Origin: Susulua sp964536195
GTDB taxonomy: Bacteria > Omnitrophota > Gorgyraeia > Duberdicusellales > 4484-171
Length of the DNA stretch: 26,537 nucleotides
NCBI GenBank assembly: GCA_964536195.1
Contig: CAZHVO010000009.1
Span: 1-26,537 of the forward strand
Direction of reading: 5' to 3'
This document shows, piece by piece, positions 7,575-15,287 of this stretch (its first letter is position 1; each line of letters opens with the position of its first letter). The notes below the pieces were generated by a model. The model saw only the letters and a program-made list of their open reading frames with translations, was not told where the DNA came from and did not search any database. The position numbers were made by a program, and so were the translations under genes.

Positions 7575-7751
7575 ATGGTGACGGAAAGATACCCCTCAAC
7601 TGATGAACATACTGATTGCGCAAAGGTTCGCTTTGCCGGCGAATTTTTTTGTGCTACCTACCCCTTTCTCTTTTCCAAAAACAAAAAAATATTAATTCGA
7701 CCCCGAGGTCCTTTGAATAATACTATCGAGTATTCCCAAGGAGGTGATTGA
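7575..7751 (+). CDS. Possible 58-residue small protein, unrecognised
   Basis: An open frame runs from ATG 7575 to TGA 7749-7751 and abuts the next start codon (TGAATG), an arrangement typical of coupled genes. The predicted product has a mixed charged N-terminus, a hydrophobic aromatic centre (FAGEFFCATYPFLFS) and a basic segment (KNKKILIRPRG), a composition compatible with a real microprotein. Against it, no good Shine-Dalgarno sequence precedes ATG 7575 (only AGAAG 12 bases away). A frame this long arises by chance fairly often in such DNA, and the T7 run and hairpins inside it suggest a regulatory leader instead. I know no family for it. Confidence 0.3.
   Translation: MVTERYPSTDEHTDCAKVRFAGEFFCATYPFLFSKNKKILIRPRGPLNNTIEYSQGGD
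7620..7650 (+). promoter_or_regulatory. Two mutually exclusive hairpins and T-run (possible attenuator)
   Basis: Hairpin A pairs GCAAAG (7620-7625) with CTTTGC (7631-7636) across a 5-base loop. Hairpin B pairs AAGGTTCGC (7623-7631) with GCGAATTTT (7639-7647), nine pairs including two G-U, and runs directly into seven T (7644-7650). They share bases, so only one can form. B looks like a weak intrinsic terminator and A like its antiterminator. The upstream part matches no riboswitch class that I recognise. Confidence 0.35.
7739..7748 (+). promoter_or_regulatory. Near-perfect Shine-Dalgarno of the AdoMetDC-like gene
   Basis: AAGGAGGTGA (7739-7748, extended by T at 7748-7749 context) is complementary to essentially the whole anti-Shine-Dalgarno end of 16S rRNA. 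GGAGG lies seven bases before ATG 7752. This fixes the start and predicts very strong translation. Confidence 0.8.
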
Positions 7752-8111
7752 ATGATAAAGAAGATATTTGGTTACGAATTAGTCATGGATCTTTATGGGT
7801 GTGATAAGAGTATTATCTCTTCTAAGAAGAAATTACAGGAATATACTAATAAATTGTGTAAGTTGATAAAAATGAAGAAGTACGGGAAGACTTTGCTTCC
7901 CTACTTTGGCGAAAAAGCCAAGTACACTAAGGGGTATTCCTTAGTTCAGCTAATCGAGACCAGCTCTATAACCGGTCATTTTTCCGACTTCTGGGGTACA
8001 GCCTATATTAACATCTTTTCTTGTAAAAAGTATAATAAGGATCTTGCTAAGAGATTTACTAGTAAGTTTTTTAAGGCTAAGAGAACAAAGATAAAATTCC
8101 TCACTCGTTGA
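7752..8111 (+). CDS. Pyruvoyl-dependent decarboxylase of the AdoMet decarboxylase (SpeD) family
   Basis: A 119-residue member of the self-processing bacterial class 1b AdoMet decarboxylase fold. The catalytic residues align with the Thermotoga enzyme at exact spacing: Ser71 (pyruvoyl-forming, in ETSSITGHF) for Ser63, His76 for His68 and Cys91 (NIFSCK) for Cys83. The residue before the cleaved Ser is Thr70, where the Thermotoga enzyme has Glu. Cleavage would give a beta chain of about 70 and an alpha chain of about 49 residues. In the classical pathway the product, decarboxylated AdoMet, feeds spermidine synthase, but no SpeE is here and the neighbours make spermidine without it. Members of this family are known to have become pyruvoyl ornithine or arginine decarboxylases, so this gene may supply putrescine or agmatine. 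The fold and active site are secure; the substrate is open. Confidence 0.85.
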   Translation: MIKKIFGYELVMDLYGCDKSIISSKKKLQEYTNKLCKLIKMKKYGKTLLPYFGEKAKYTKGYSLVQLIETSSITGHFSDFWGTAYINIFSCKKYNKDLAKRFTSKFFKAKRTKIKFLTR

Positions 8112-8152
8112 GCCTTGCCGGATGATTTTTTATTCTCCTAAACCAACTATAA

Positions 8153-8461
8153 TTATATTTTTTCGATACTAAGGATTTCTAATCCTTGAGGAAGTTCTGC
8201 AGAAAGTCTCTCTTTAACCTTAGACGGTGGTATTTCTTCTGTAAAGTAAAGATTAGCCTCTATTTTACCCTCAATGCCTAGCTTTAGGGCAAAGGGGAAA
8301 CTAATCTTAACGTGAGGGTTAAATCCTTTTGTGAAGTAAATCGGGAGTCCAGTCCTTCTTAAGGCTTTCTCTAAGAGGTGAAACATATCTAACTGTGAGT
8401 AGTAGATCATATCGCCTTTTTTATAAACAGTTAGTTTTAAGGGAAATTTTACCTCATTCAT
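8153..8461 (-). CDS. DUF2344 / TIGR03936 radical SAM-linked protein, short form
   Basis: A 102-residue protein matching the N-terminal half of the DUF2344 (TIGR03936) family: KLTVYKKGDMIYYSQLDMFHLLEKALRR, then GLPIYFTKGFNPHVKISFP, the family's most conserved stretches. Most relatives are about 200 residues or are fused to the radical SAM protein upstream. Here the protein ends after about 100 residues and overlaps that protein's gene by 8 bases, as if a fusion had been split. The molecular role is unproven; the pair is usually found beside cell-shape or ribosomal/RNase G genes. The stop lies 41 bases from the convergent polyamine gene, with no clear terminator hairpin between them. Confidence 0.85.
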   Translation of the reverse strand: MNEVKFPLKLTVYKKGDMIYYSQLDMFHLLEKALRRTGLPIYFTKGFNPHVKISFPFALKLGIEGKIEANLYFTEEIPPSKVKERLSAELPQGLEILSIEKI

Positions 8462-10112
8462 GATCTTTCTTTAGGTTAGAGTGAGAACTTTTAATAAACG
8501 ACCAAGGAAAATTATCGGTACTTGCCTTTAAGTAAAGATTGTAATCGATTCCTTCTTCCTTAAAGGAGTCTTCCCAAGCTTTCCAAGAGAATCTCTCTCG
8601 GTAGCCGTCAAACTTAGCTCCTTTAGTAAAGGCTCGATAAATCACTGCTGATAACTCTCTTGAGCCTCGGGATAATACAGCTTCAAATATGCTCCTTTTT
8701 AAAGATGAGATTGAGACTTTAATGTTCCGTCGTTTAGGGATATTTTCGAAGATAATTTGGATCTTTGAGCTTAAAGTATCCTGATCATCCATAGCTATAC
8801 CTTCCCAGAGAGAAAATGGCTTGGGCACGAAGATGTTTATGCTTACATTCAAGGAGAGACCGCTAACTCGACTTAACCTATTCAGAAATTCTCCGATAGC
8901 TATCAGATCTTGCCTTTCCTCCCCAGGAAAACCAAACATAAAATAGAGCTTCAAATGTTTTATTCCTAACGAGCGGATAACTTCCACTGCCTCAAAAAGT
9001 TTTTCTAGTTCAATTTTCTTATTTAGCTTCTGACGCAAAGGATCTCTAGCTGTCTCTATGGCTACAGTAAGGGTAGTCTTTTTGAGGGAAATAAGTTTTT
9101 TATACAACCGGCCGATAATATCATCAATCCGAAGTGATGGTAAAGAAAGACCAATGTGATGTTTTTGGAAATAATCGTAAGTTGAGTCAATAAGTTCCTC
9201 GATTTTACTATAATCAGAGGCTGAAAGGCAAAGAAGCGAAAAATCACCATAGCCGCTACTCTCATAGGTGCTATGTATCAGCTCTTTTATTTTTTCAGGA
9301 CTTCTTTGCCGATAGGGATAGTAAAAACATCTGGCTTGGCAAAAAGTACAGTTGTTAGGGCAGCCTCTGGCAATCTCTATCTGGACTCGGTCATGAATAA
9401 TTTGGGTGTGCGGGGTTAACCATTTGGCGGGATAATAAGATTTATCCAAATCTTTCACAAAGACTCTTTTTATTTGTGGCTTTACCCAATTGTGCTTAGG
9501 TTTAAACTGGTAGTGATTACCTTCTAAGATATTCTCATAGAATTGGGGCACATAGAAACCATCAATTCCTGCAAAAGCTCTTAGCCTCTCCTTCTTGTCT
9601 CTATGTTTTCTTAAAACCTCGACAAAGTCTTGGGCAACCTCTTCAAACTCACCTAAATAGAATAAGTCTACAAATTCGGCTAAGGGTTCAGGATTAGCAA
9701 TTCCTCCACCAAGGACTATAAGCTCTCCCCTGTCTTTAGTCTTTAAAGGGATTCTTCCTAAGTCGAGGATATTAAGAAAGTTAGTAAAATTTAATTCGCA
9801 GCCAAGGTGAAAGCCTAGAACTTGAAAATTATCTATCGCAGTTTTACTTTCTAAAGAGAAGAGTTTTTCTCCTTTCTCTCTTAAATATTTCTCTAAATCC
9901 TCCGCTGGTGAAAATACTCTTTCACAAACTAGATCAGGATACTCGTTAAGAAGGCCGTAGATAATTCGAATTCCAAGATTGCTCATTCCGATTTCATAGA
10001 GGTCAGGGTAAGAAAGGCAGACCGTTAGCTTGTTAGAATGAGGCTTTTTTATAACATTCCACTCATTACCAATATATCGTTGAGGTCTCCTAAAATTTGC
10101 AAGGTCTATCAT
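8454..10112 (-). CDS. TIGR03960-type radical SAM protein with B12-binding-like N-terminus
   Basis: A 552-residue radical SAM enzyme. The N-terminal 160 residues look like the cobalamin-binding-type Rossmann region (VCLSYPDLYEIGMSNLGIRI, LIVLGGGIANPEPLAEFVDL). The [4Fe-4S]/AdoMet motif CxxxCxxC is C251-C255-C258 in ARGCPNNCTFCQARC. A TIM-barrel half follows, with LYFMFGFPGEE typical of this group. It corresponds to TIGR03960, which pairs with DUF2344, and the start overlaps the rodA stop as ATGA. The substrate is unknown; placement at the end of the mre operon suggests a link to wall growth or to RNA/translation genes that often accompany it. Confidence 0.9.
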   Translation of the reverse strand: MIDLANFRRPQRYIGNEWNVIKKPHSNKLTVCLSYPDLYEIGMSNLGIRIIYGLLNEYPDLVCERVFSPAEDLEKYLREKGEKLFSLESKTAIDNFQVLGFHLGCELNFTNFLNILDLGRIPLKTKDRGELIVLGGGIANPEPLAEFVDLFYLGEFEEVAQDFVEVLRKHRDKKERLRAFAGIDGFYVPQFYENILEGNHYQFKPKHNWVKPQIKRVFVKDLDKSYYPAKWLTPHTQIIHDRVQIEIARGCPNNCTFCQARCFYYPYRQRSPEKIKELIHSTYESSGYGDFSLLCLSASDYSKIEELIDSTYDYFQKHHIGLSLPSLRIDDIIGRLYKKLISLKKTTLTVAIETARDPLRQKLNKKIELEKLFEAVEVIRSLGIKHLKLYFMFGFPGEERQDLIAIGEFLNRLSRVSGLSLNVSINIFVPKPFSLWEGIAMDDQDTLSSKIQIIFENIPKRRNIKVSISSLKRSIFEAVLSRGSRELSAVIYRAFTKGAKFDGYRERFSWKAWEDSFKEEGIDYNLYLKASTDNFPWSFIKSSHSNLKKDHE

Positions 10113-11200
10113 TGCCGAGCTATGTTAAAGAAGATTCCTAAGAGGATGAAGTTCATAAAGAGGTTGGTCCCGCCATAGCTAAGGCAGGTTAGGGGAAGAC
10201 CTACTACTGGCAGTATTCCTAAGGCCATACCAATATTAATGAATATATGCAAGAAGAAGATCAAGGTTATTCCTAAACATAGGTAATATGCGAATGGATC
10301 ACGTAACTCTTTGGTTCGTTGTAAGATTTTTTTCAAAATTAACCAGTAGATTAGAAGCAAAAACAATGCCCCCAAGAAACCCCACTCCTCAGCTATAACA
10401 GTGAATATAAAGTCAGTGTGTCTTTCCGGGAGGAAATTAAATTGATTCTGGGTACCAGCAAGGAATCCTTGGCCAGTAAGGCCTCCTGAACCAATAGCAA
10501 TCTTTGACTGGATTATTGTATATCCTGAACCTAAAGGGTCAATGTTAGGGTTAATAAATACGGTTAGCCTCCGGCGTTGGTAATCCTCTAATTTCCTTAA
10601 GGCAAATGGAGAGAGAGTAAGTCCAATCAGAATAAGAAAGATAAGATATCGTTTTTTTATTCGGGAGAAGAAACCTAGGCCAAAGAAGATAAAAACAATG
10701 ATCAAGGCTGTTCCTAAATCCGGCTGCTTAAAGATGACCAAGGCATTAAGAGCCACTAAACCTAAGGGTAAGAGAAAGTCCTTAAAGGGGCCCCTGCGTC
10801 CATTTTGAGAGAAGAACCGAGCCAGAATAATAATGATAGCTATTTTCGATATCTCTGAGGGCTGGAAGGTAATACCGAGAATCGAAATCCAACGCTGGGC
10901 CCCCATCACAGTCTTACCAAAGAAATAGACTAACAATAGGAGCAGTAAATTCAAAGCATAAATTATATATCCAGCATCAAAGTAGATCCGATAATTTATC
11001 GAAGCAAAGAGCATTAATAAGGCCCAAGAAGCAATTATCCAAATAATTTGTTTATAGAGAGTAGCTGGATTAGAAAGCTCACCGCCTTGGTGAAGGCTGC
11101 TGTAGATAGAAACAAGGCTTAATAAGTTTAAAAAAATCAGGCAAACTACAATTGTTCTTAAGCCAGATATTTTAGATGCCAAGGTTCTTAAATTAACCAT
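10109..11200 (-). CDS. rodA: Rod-shape SEDS peptidoglycan glycosyltransferase RodA
   Basis: RodA is the SEDS-family glycan polymerase that elongates lateral wall together with PBP2. The 363-residue protein has about ten hydrophobic helices. The signature extracellular loop is clear: IGSGGLTGQGFLAGTQNQFN, followed by FLPERHTDFIFTVIAEEWGF, and the C-terminal GLPLTCLSYGGTNLF. Two further conserved segments, GAQRWISILGITFQPSEISK and FKQPDLGTALII, also match. It lies three bases after mrdA and overlaps the radical SAM gene by four, so it is part of one polycistronic unit with mreB-C-D. Confidence 0.95.
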   Translation of the reverse strand: MVNLRTLASKISGLRTIVVCLIFLNLLSLVSIYSSLHQGGELSNPATLYKQIIWIIASWALLMLFASINYRIYFDAGYIIYALNLLLLLLVYFFGKTVMGAQRWISILGITFQPSEISKIAIIIILARFFSQNGRRGPFKDFLLPLGLVALNALVIFKQPDLGTALIIVFIFFGLGFFSRIKKRYLIFLILIGLTLSPFALRKLEDYQRRRLTVFINPNIDPLGSGYTIIQSKIAIGSGGLTGQGFLAGTQNQFNFLPERHTDFIFTVIAEEWGFLGALFLLLIYWLILKKILQRTKELRDPFAYYLCLGITLIFFLHIFINIGMALGILPVVGLPLTCLSYGGTNLFMNFILLGIFFNIARQ

Positions 11201-11203
11201 TCT

Positions 11204-12916
11204 TTAAAGGAGCTCCTCTTCATCAATTTTTTTGAGAAATTTATAGACAACTCTTAAAGCTTCATAGCTTGAGCCTCCATTTTCCAAGAATACACAAATA
11301 GTGTATTTTGAGTCTTTATAAGGGAAATACCCGATAAACCATCCATGTGAACGGCCACTTGTTTGAGCTGTGCCGGTTTTACCGGAGATTTCAAAATCGA
11401 GATTTTTTAGCAAAACTGCTGTACCGTTTTCTTCGCTGACCACACCGCGCAAACTTCTCTTTACCTCTTCAATAGCTTCCTTCTTGTATCTGGTGTAAGT
11501 TCTTGAAGGTAACCCCGAAGGCAAATTACCTACTTTTTTAAGAATCCGCGGCTTAACCAGATAGCCATCGCTAGCAAAGACATTAATTGCAAGCATATTC
11601 TCTAAAGGCGTTGCCTCCACAAATCCCTGGCCAATAGAGAAATTAACTGTGTCGCCAGCGAACCAATTTTGCTTTAAGGATTTCTTTTTCCATCGTAGAG
11701 TGGGAACAAACCCTTTTTTCTCGTAAGGCAGGTCAATACCGGTTAAAGAATCTAAACCAAATCGTTTTGCTACCCTTGATAGAACATTTGGCCCTAAATT
11801 TAGACCGAGATTATAAAAATAAGAGTTACAGGAGTGGACAATTGCTTGATAAAGATTCTGTAGGCCATGAGTCTCCCAGCATTTGAACTTTGTTAAACCG
11901 ACTTTTATCCCTCCTTGGCAAAGAAATGTTTTAGTGGGCTTTATTCCTCCTTCATCTAAAGCAGCCAAAGCTATCAGAGGCTTGAAGGTAGAGCCTAAAG
12001 GATAACTTGCTTGTATGGTGCGATTAAGCAAAGGGCAAGATTTATCATTAAGAAACCTAGCAACGTTTCTACCCCGGATAAAGCTATTAGGATTAAAAGA
12101 AGGAGATGAGCAAAGGGCCAGAATTTCACCGCTAGTCGAATTCATAAGAATAACTACACCTTTCTTTTTATCTAAGACTGTAAGCCCGAGTTTTTGAATG
12201 CGGCTATTAATAGTAAGATAAATATCTTCACCCTTCTTAGGGCGTCTTTCTCCTAAAAATCCAACTAAGCGACCGCTAGCGTCAACTTCAACTAAGTCTC
12301 CGCCATCTTGACCCTTTAGGTAGGCATCATAATACTGCTCTATGCCAATAAAACCGACTCGCTCCAGAGGTTTATAACCGTATTTTTTTAACTTATCATA
12401 GCCAGATGCAGCCTCTTTTACATAACCAAGAAAGTGAGCGGAATCTTCATGCGTAGGGTAGTAACGCTGAGGCACAGGACTTATTAGGATTTGATCCTTA
12501 AATTTTTCTTTTAGTTGCAAAGCTGTGGTTTTGTCAATATCTTTAATGATATTTACTGCACTAAAAGGGTTCTTTGAATTTTGGCGGTAATTCTTTTTAA
12601 GTGATATTAGACTATGGCCGGTAAATTTACTTAAGTTTTTAAATAGGGAGTCTTTTTCATTCTTGATTTGATAGGGGATAACACTAATATTAAATATGGC
12701 ACGGTCATAAGCAAGAAGGTTGCCGTCGCGGTCAAAAATTGAACCGCGAATTGCCGGTGAAGGAATAAGCCTTACGTAGTTATTTTGGGCCCGCTGCCTA
12801 TAATAGTCGCCATTAATAATCTGATAGAAAAAAAGGACTAAAATTAGCAGCCAGAATCCACTTGCGTAAATTTTTTTAATTCCCTCTGTAGAAAAATTAA
12901 AACTAGATTGTTGCAT
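11204..12916 (-). CDS. mrdA: Penicillin-binding protein 2 (elongasome transpeptidase)
   Basis: A class B PBP that crosslinks peptidoglycan in the elongasome. An N-terminal membrane anchor (about 17-34) is followed by the pedestal/dimerisation domain with RGSIFDRDGNLLAYD and the PBP2-typical EDSAHFLGYV and ERVGFIGIEQYYD. The transpeptidase domain has all three motifs: Ser309-xx-Lys312 (STFK), Ser362-Cys-Asn (SCN) and Lys513-Thr-Gly (KTG). The 570 residues are slightly shorter than E. coli PBP2. It sits between mreD and rodA, its SEDS partner. Confidence 0.95.
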   Translation of the reverse strand: MQQSSFNFSTEGIKKIYASGFWLLILVLFFYQIINGDYYRQRAQNNYVRLIPSPAIRGSIFDRDGNLLAYDRAIFNISVIPYQIKNEKDSLFKNLSKFTGHSLISLKKNYRQNSKNPFSAVNIIKDIDKTTALQLKEKFKDQILISPVPQRYYPTHEDSAHFLGYVKEAASGYDKLKKYGYKPLERVGFIGIEQYYDAYLKGQDGGDLVEVDASGRLVGFLGERRPKKGEDIYLTINSRIQKLGLTVLDKKKGVVILMNSTSGEILALCSSPSFNPNSFIRGRNVARFLNDKSCPLLNRTIQASYPLGSTFKPLIALAALDEGGIKPTKTFLCQGGIKVGLTKFKCWETHGLQNLYQAIVHSCNSYFYNLGLNLGPNVLSRVAKRFGLDSLTGIDLPYEKKGFVPTLRWKKKSLKQNWFAGDTVNFSIGQGFVEATPLENMLAINVFASDGYLVKPRILKKVGNLPSGLPSRTYTRYKKEAIEEVKRSLRGVVSEENGTAVLLKNLDFEISGKTGTAQTSGRSHGWFIGYFPYKDSKYTICVFLENGGSSYEALRVVYKFLKKIDEEELL

Positions 12917-12950
12917 TCTTTTTTCCCTAAAAGTATCTTAATTAGTGAAA

Positions 12951-13433
12951 TTATTGAGCTACCCTAAGAGGGCAGACGTCTCTGTCCTTGCCTAAAGAGT
13001 AGTTGATCAAGGAATAAATCAAAATAGACTGCATAATAAATTTTATCCAGAAAAGCGGTAAAATCAAGCCACTATGAATAGAATTAATGATGATGTGGAC
13101 AATGAGTGCCAGTAATAGGAGTGAGTTTTTCACAATAAGAACTCGAATTTTCTTATTTACAAGGCCAAAGTAAGAGAAGAGATGGTGGTTTAAGAGGCAA
13201 ATAAGGGGAAACTCTACTAAATTTAAGGGTTTGGTACCAGAGTTGAAAGAATCGCAAAGTAAGCCAAGAATCACACTTATTAGCAGAGCTGGCAGTAAAT
13301 CCTCATTTAAGGAGACAAAAATAACTCCTAGGAAAACAAATTCGACAGCCAGGGAATAGCCAAAAGGTCTAATCAAATCAAGAAGAAAAAGCGAAATAAA
13401 CAGCATTATGATTTTTGGGTTTAAACCTTTCAT
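12951..13433 (-). CDS. mreD: Rod shape-determining protein MreD
   Basis: A small integral membrane protein (160 residues, about five hydrophobic segments) that belongs to the elongasome. Sequence conservation in MreD is weak. The call rests on size, hydrophobicity profile, the conserved position between mreC and mrdA, and features such as LLPALLISVILGLLCDSF near residues 46-63, the most conserved part of the family. Its ATG overlaps the mreC stop (ATGA), indicating coupled translation. Its end is 34 bases before the mrdA start. Confidence 0.88.
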   Translation of the reverse strand: MKGLNPKIIMLFISLFLLDLIRPFGYSLAVEFVFLGVIFVSLNEDLLPALLISVILGLLCDSFNSGTKPLNLVEFPLICLLNHHLFSYFGLVNKKIRVLIVKNSLLLLALIVHIIINSIHSGLILPLFWIKFIMQSILIYSLINYSLGKDRDVCPLRVAQ

Positions 13434-14155
13434 TTAAGAATAAAAACTTTATCAAAAAAAGCGCCCTCAGAGGCTAATTCTACGGTGATATCGCAAAAAA
13501 GTTGGTTAGTTCCTTTTCTGATCCGTTTGACCTTACCGACTTCAATCGCCGATGGTGAAGAGCTGGCTCTTACCCAAACCCTGTCACCTTTCTTTATGGC
13601 TTCATCCTCTTCGATGTATAAAATCTTAGCCCCTGTTAAATTTCCCTTAAGCAATCCCGAACCAAGTTCCCCAACAAATACTGATAGGTTAAAATTGGGA
13701 TCATTTACCAAAAGCAAATGAGAGAAGGTTTTTTTAACTTCAGTAATTTTTCCGATGAGTTTACCCTCCTGATCAACAGCTAGGAGCCCTTTTTCTAAGC
13801 CGATGTCCGTTCCTGCATTTATTAAAAGATGTCTCTGCCAACTTGATGGTGAGAAGCTTAAGACACCAACGCCAATTAGGTCAAATTCCTTATCGCTTTT
13901 GAAGTTAAGAGCTTTTTTTAAGTCTTCATTTTCTTTTTCTAATTGCTGCGACTCTTTAATCTTTATTCGCAAGGAAACATTCTCTTTCCTTAGTTTTTCA
14001 TTTTCTTGAAGAGTCTTTTGCGAAGTTATCGTTAGCTGATGGAAGAAAAAAGAGAACAGGTTACGGATAACGCTCTTAAAGGGCAAGAAAAGCAGAAAGA
14101 TAACCAGAAGATAAATGACTAGAATTTTGAGTTTTGCTTTAGAAGGAAGATACAA
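13430..14155 (-). CDS. mreC: Rod shape-determining protein MreC
   Basis: MreC scaffolds the elongasome in the periplasm and activates PBP2. The 241-residue protein has one N-terminal membrane helix (about 9-30), a coiled coil rich in E, K and L (about 45-87), and the beta-rich domain with VGVLSFSPSSWQRHLLINAG and GKITEVKKTFSHLLLVNDPN, both typical of MreC. The start is TTG at 14155; no ATG is available, and an in-frame TAA lies just upstream at 14170-14168. It overlaps the end of mreB by 17 bases. No good Shine-Dalgarno sequence is visible, so reinitiation from mreB is likely. Confidence 0.93.
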   Translation of the reverse strand: MYLPSKAKLKILVIYLLVIFLLFLPFKSVIRNLFSFFFHQLTITSQKTLQENEKLRKENVSLRIKIKESQQLEKENEDLKKALNFKSDKEFDLIGVGVLSFSPSSWQRHLLINAGTDIGLEKGLLAVDQEGKLIGKITEVKKTFSHLLLVNDPNFNLSVFVGELGSGLLKGNLTGAKILYIEEDEAIKKGDRVWVRASSSPSAIEVGKVKRIRKGTNQLFCDITVELASEGAFFDKVFILK

Positions 14156-15197
14156 GGGAAAGCTTTTTTAAGAATTTAGGTTCTTCCAAAATTTTCCCTG
14201 TTCCTAAGGCTACAGCAGTTAGCGGATCGTCGGCAACAAAACAAGCCAGGCCAGTCTCCTCAGAGATCAGTCTGTCTAAACCTCGCAACAAGGCTCCGCC
14301 GCCGCAGAGGACTATTCCCCTTTCAATCAGATCTGCTGCCAATTCTGGAGGGGTCCTCTCTAAAGTAACCTTTGTCGCCTCAACGATTTCGCGCAAAGGC
14401 GCCTCTAGGGCAGTGCGTACCTCTTCAGAGTCAGCTTTAATAAATTTTGGAAGACCAGTGATTAAATCTCGGCCTCTGACCTCTATTGTTAATTCTTCAT
14501 CGATAGGCCATGCAGAACCAACCTTTATTTTTATCTCTTCGGAAGTTCTTTCGCCAATCATAAGATTATAGTTTTTCTTCATATGTTCGACGATTGCAAT
14601 ATCCATCTCATCGCCTCCGACTCGAATTGAGCGTGCATAAACAATTCCACCTAAAGAAATTACTGCAATTTCAGTAGTTCCTCCTCCGATATCGATGATC
14701 ATGCTGCCTTGGGGCTCAGCAATCGGCAGTCCTACGCCAATTGCAGCAGCGATCGGTTCTTCTACCGGAATTACTTCCCGTGCTCCAGCACGATGAGCAG
14801 AATCTTTTACGGCTCTTCTTTCAACTTCAGTAATTCCCGAAGGAACAGCGATTACTATTCTTGGTCCGATTATTGTCCTTCGGGGGTAAGCTTTTTTTAT
14901 AAAGTGGCGTAGCATCTGTTCAGTTACGCCAAAATCAGCGATAACTCCGTCTTTCATCGGTCTTATCGCTACTATACTTCCGGGAGTTTTTCCTAGCATT
15001 CGTTTTGCCTCTTCACCTACGGCTAGAAGAAGACCGGTGTTTTTGTAGATTGCGCAAACCGAAGGCTCACACAAAACAATACCTTCTCCTCGCACGTAAA
15101 CCAAAGTAGTGGCGGTACCTAGGTCAATACCAATGTCAGTAGAGAATGTTCCCAGTAGATTACCGATTCGTTTTAAAATTAACTTTAAGACTCGCAT
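14139..15197 (-). CDS. mreB: Actin-like rod shape-determining protein MreB
   Basis: A bacterial actin that organises lateral wall synthesis at the inner membrane. The 352 residues include the actin phosphate-1 loop GIDLGTATTLVYV (about 23-35), phosphate-2 motif DIGGGTTEIAV (about 169-179), VPSGITEVERRAV, EEPIAAAIGVG and the adenosine loop LCGGGALLRGLD. The N-terminal segment RVLKLILKRIGNLLGTF is somewhat longer than in E. coli and amphipathic, as expected for the membrane-binding end. It is the first gene of the shape operon. A promoter is predicted upstream at 15229-15256. Confidence 0.97.
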   Translation of the reverse strand: MRVLKLILKRIGNLLGTFSTDIGIDLGTATTLVYVRGEGIVLCEPSVCAIYKNTGLLLAVGEEAKRMLGKTPGSIVAIRPMKDGVIADFGVTEQMLRHFIKKAYPRRTIIGPRIVIAVPSGITEVERRAVKDSAHRAGAREVIPVEEPIAAAIGVGLPIAEPQGSMIIDIGGGTTEIAVISLGGIVYARSIRVGGDEMDIAIVEHMKKNYNLMIGERTSEEIKIKVGSAWPIDEELTIEVRGRDLITGLPKFIKADSEEVRTALEAPLREIVEATKVTLERTPPELAADLIERGIVLCGGGALLRGLDRLISEETGLACFVADDPLTAVALGTGKILEEPKFLKKLSLVSSF

Positions 15198-15228
15198 CTT
15201 TTAAATTCCAGATTTCTATGTATATTAA

Positions 15229-15256
15229 ATAATAACAAAGGGCTAAAAAATGTCAA
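15229..15256 (-). promoter_or_regulatory. Predicted promoter of the mreBCD-mrdA-rodA operon
   Basis: The minus strand has consensus TTGACA (15256-15251), a 16-base spacer and TATTAT (15234-15229), placing the start near 15222, about 25 bases before the mreB ATG. Overlapping the -35 box is the palindrome AACAAT-a-ATTGTT (15255-15267), a possible operator, though AT-rich palindromes are cheap by chance. Confidence 0.5.
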
Positions 15257-15287
15257 CAATAATTGTTAAAAAGCTTAATAACTCCTT

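Noticed and set aside
7584..7606. Hammerhead-like core words (GAAA at 7584-7587 and CTGATGA at 7600-7606)
   Set aside because: The order would fit only a type II permutation, and the 12 bases between them cannot hold stems III and I. No flanking stems are found.
7570..7650. Fluoride, cyclic-di-GMP, TPP or SAM riboswitch in the leader of the AdoMetDC-like gene
   Set aside because: A few words look suggestive (GGATGGTG, GCGCAAAG), but the conserved cores of these classes are absent.
8112..8152. Bidirectional terminator between the convergent polyamine and DUF2344 genes
   Set aside because: There are T-rich runs but no stem of useful length on either strand.
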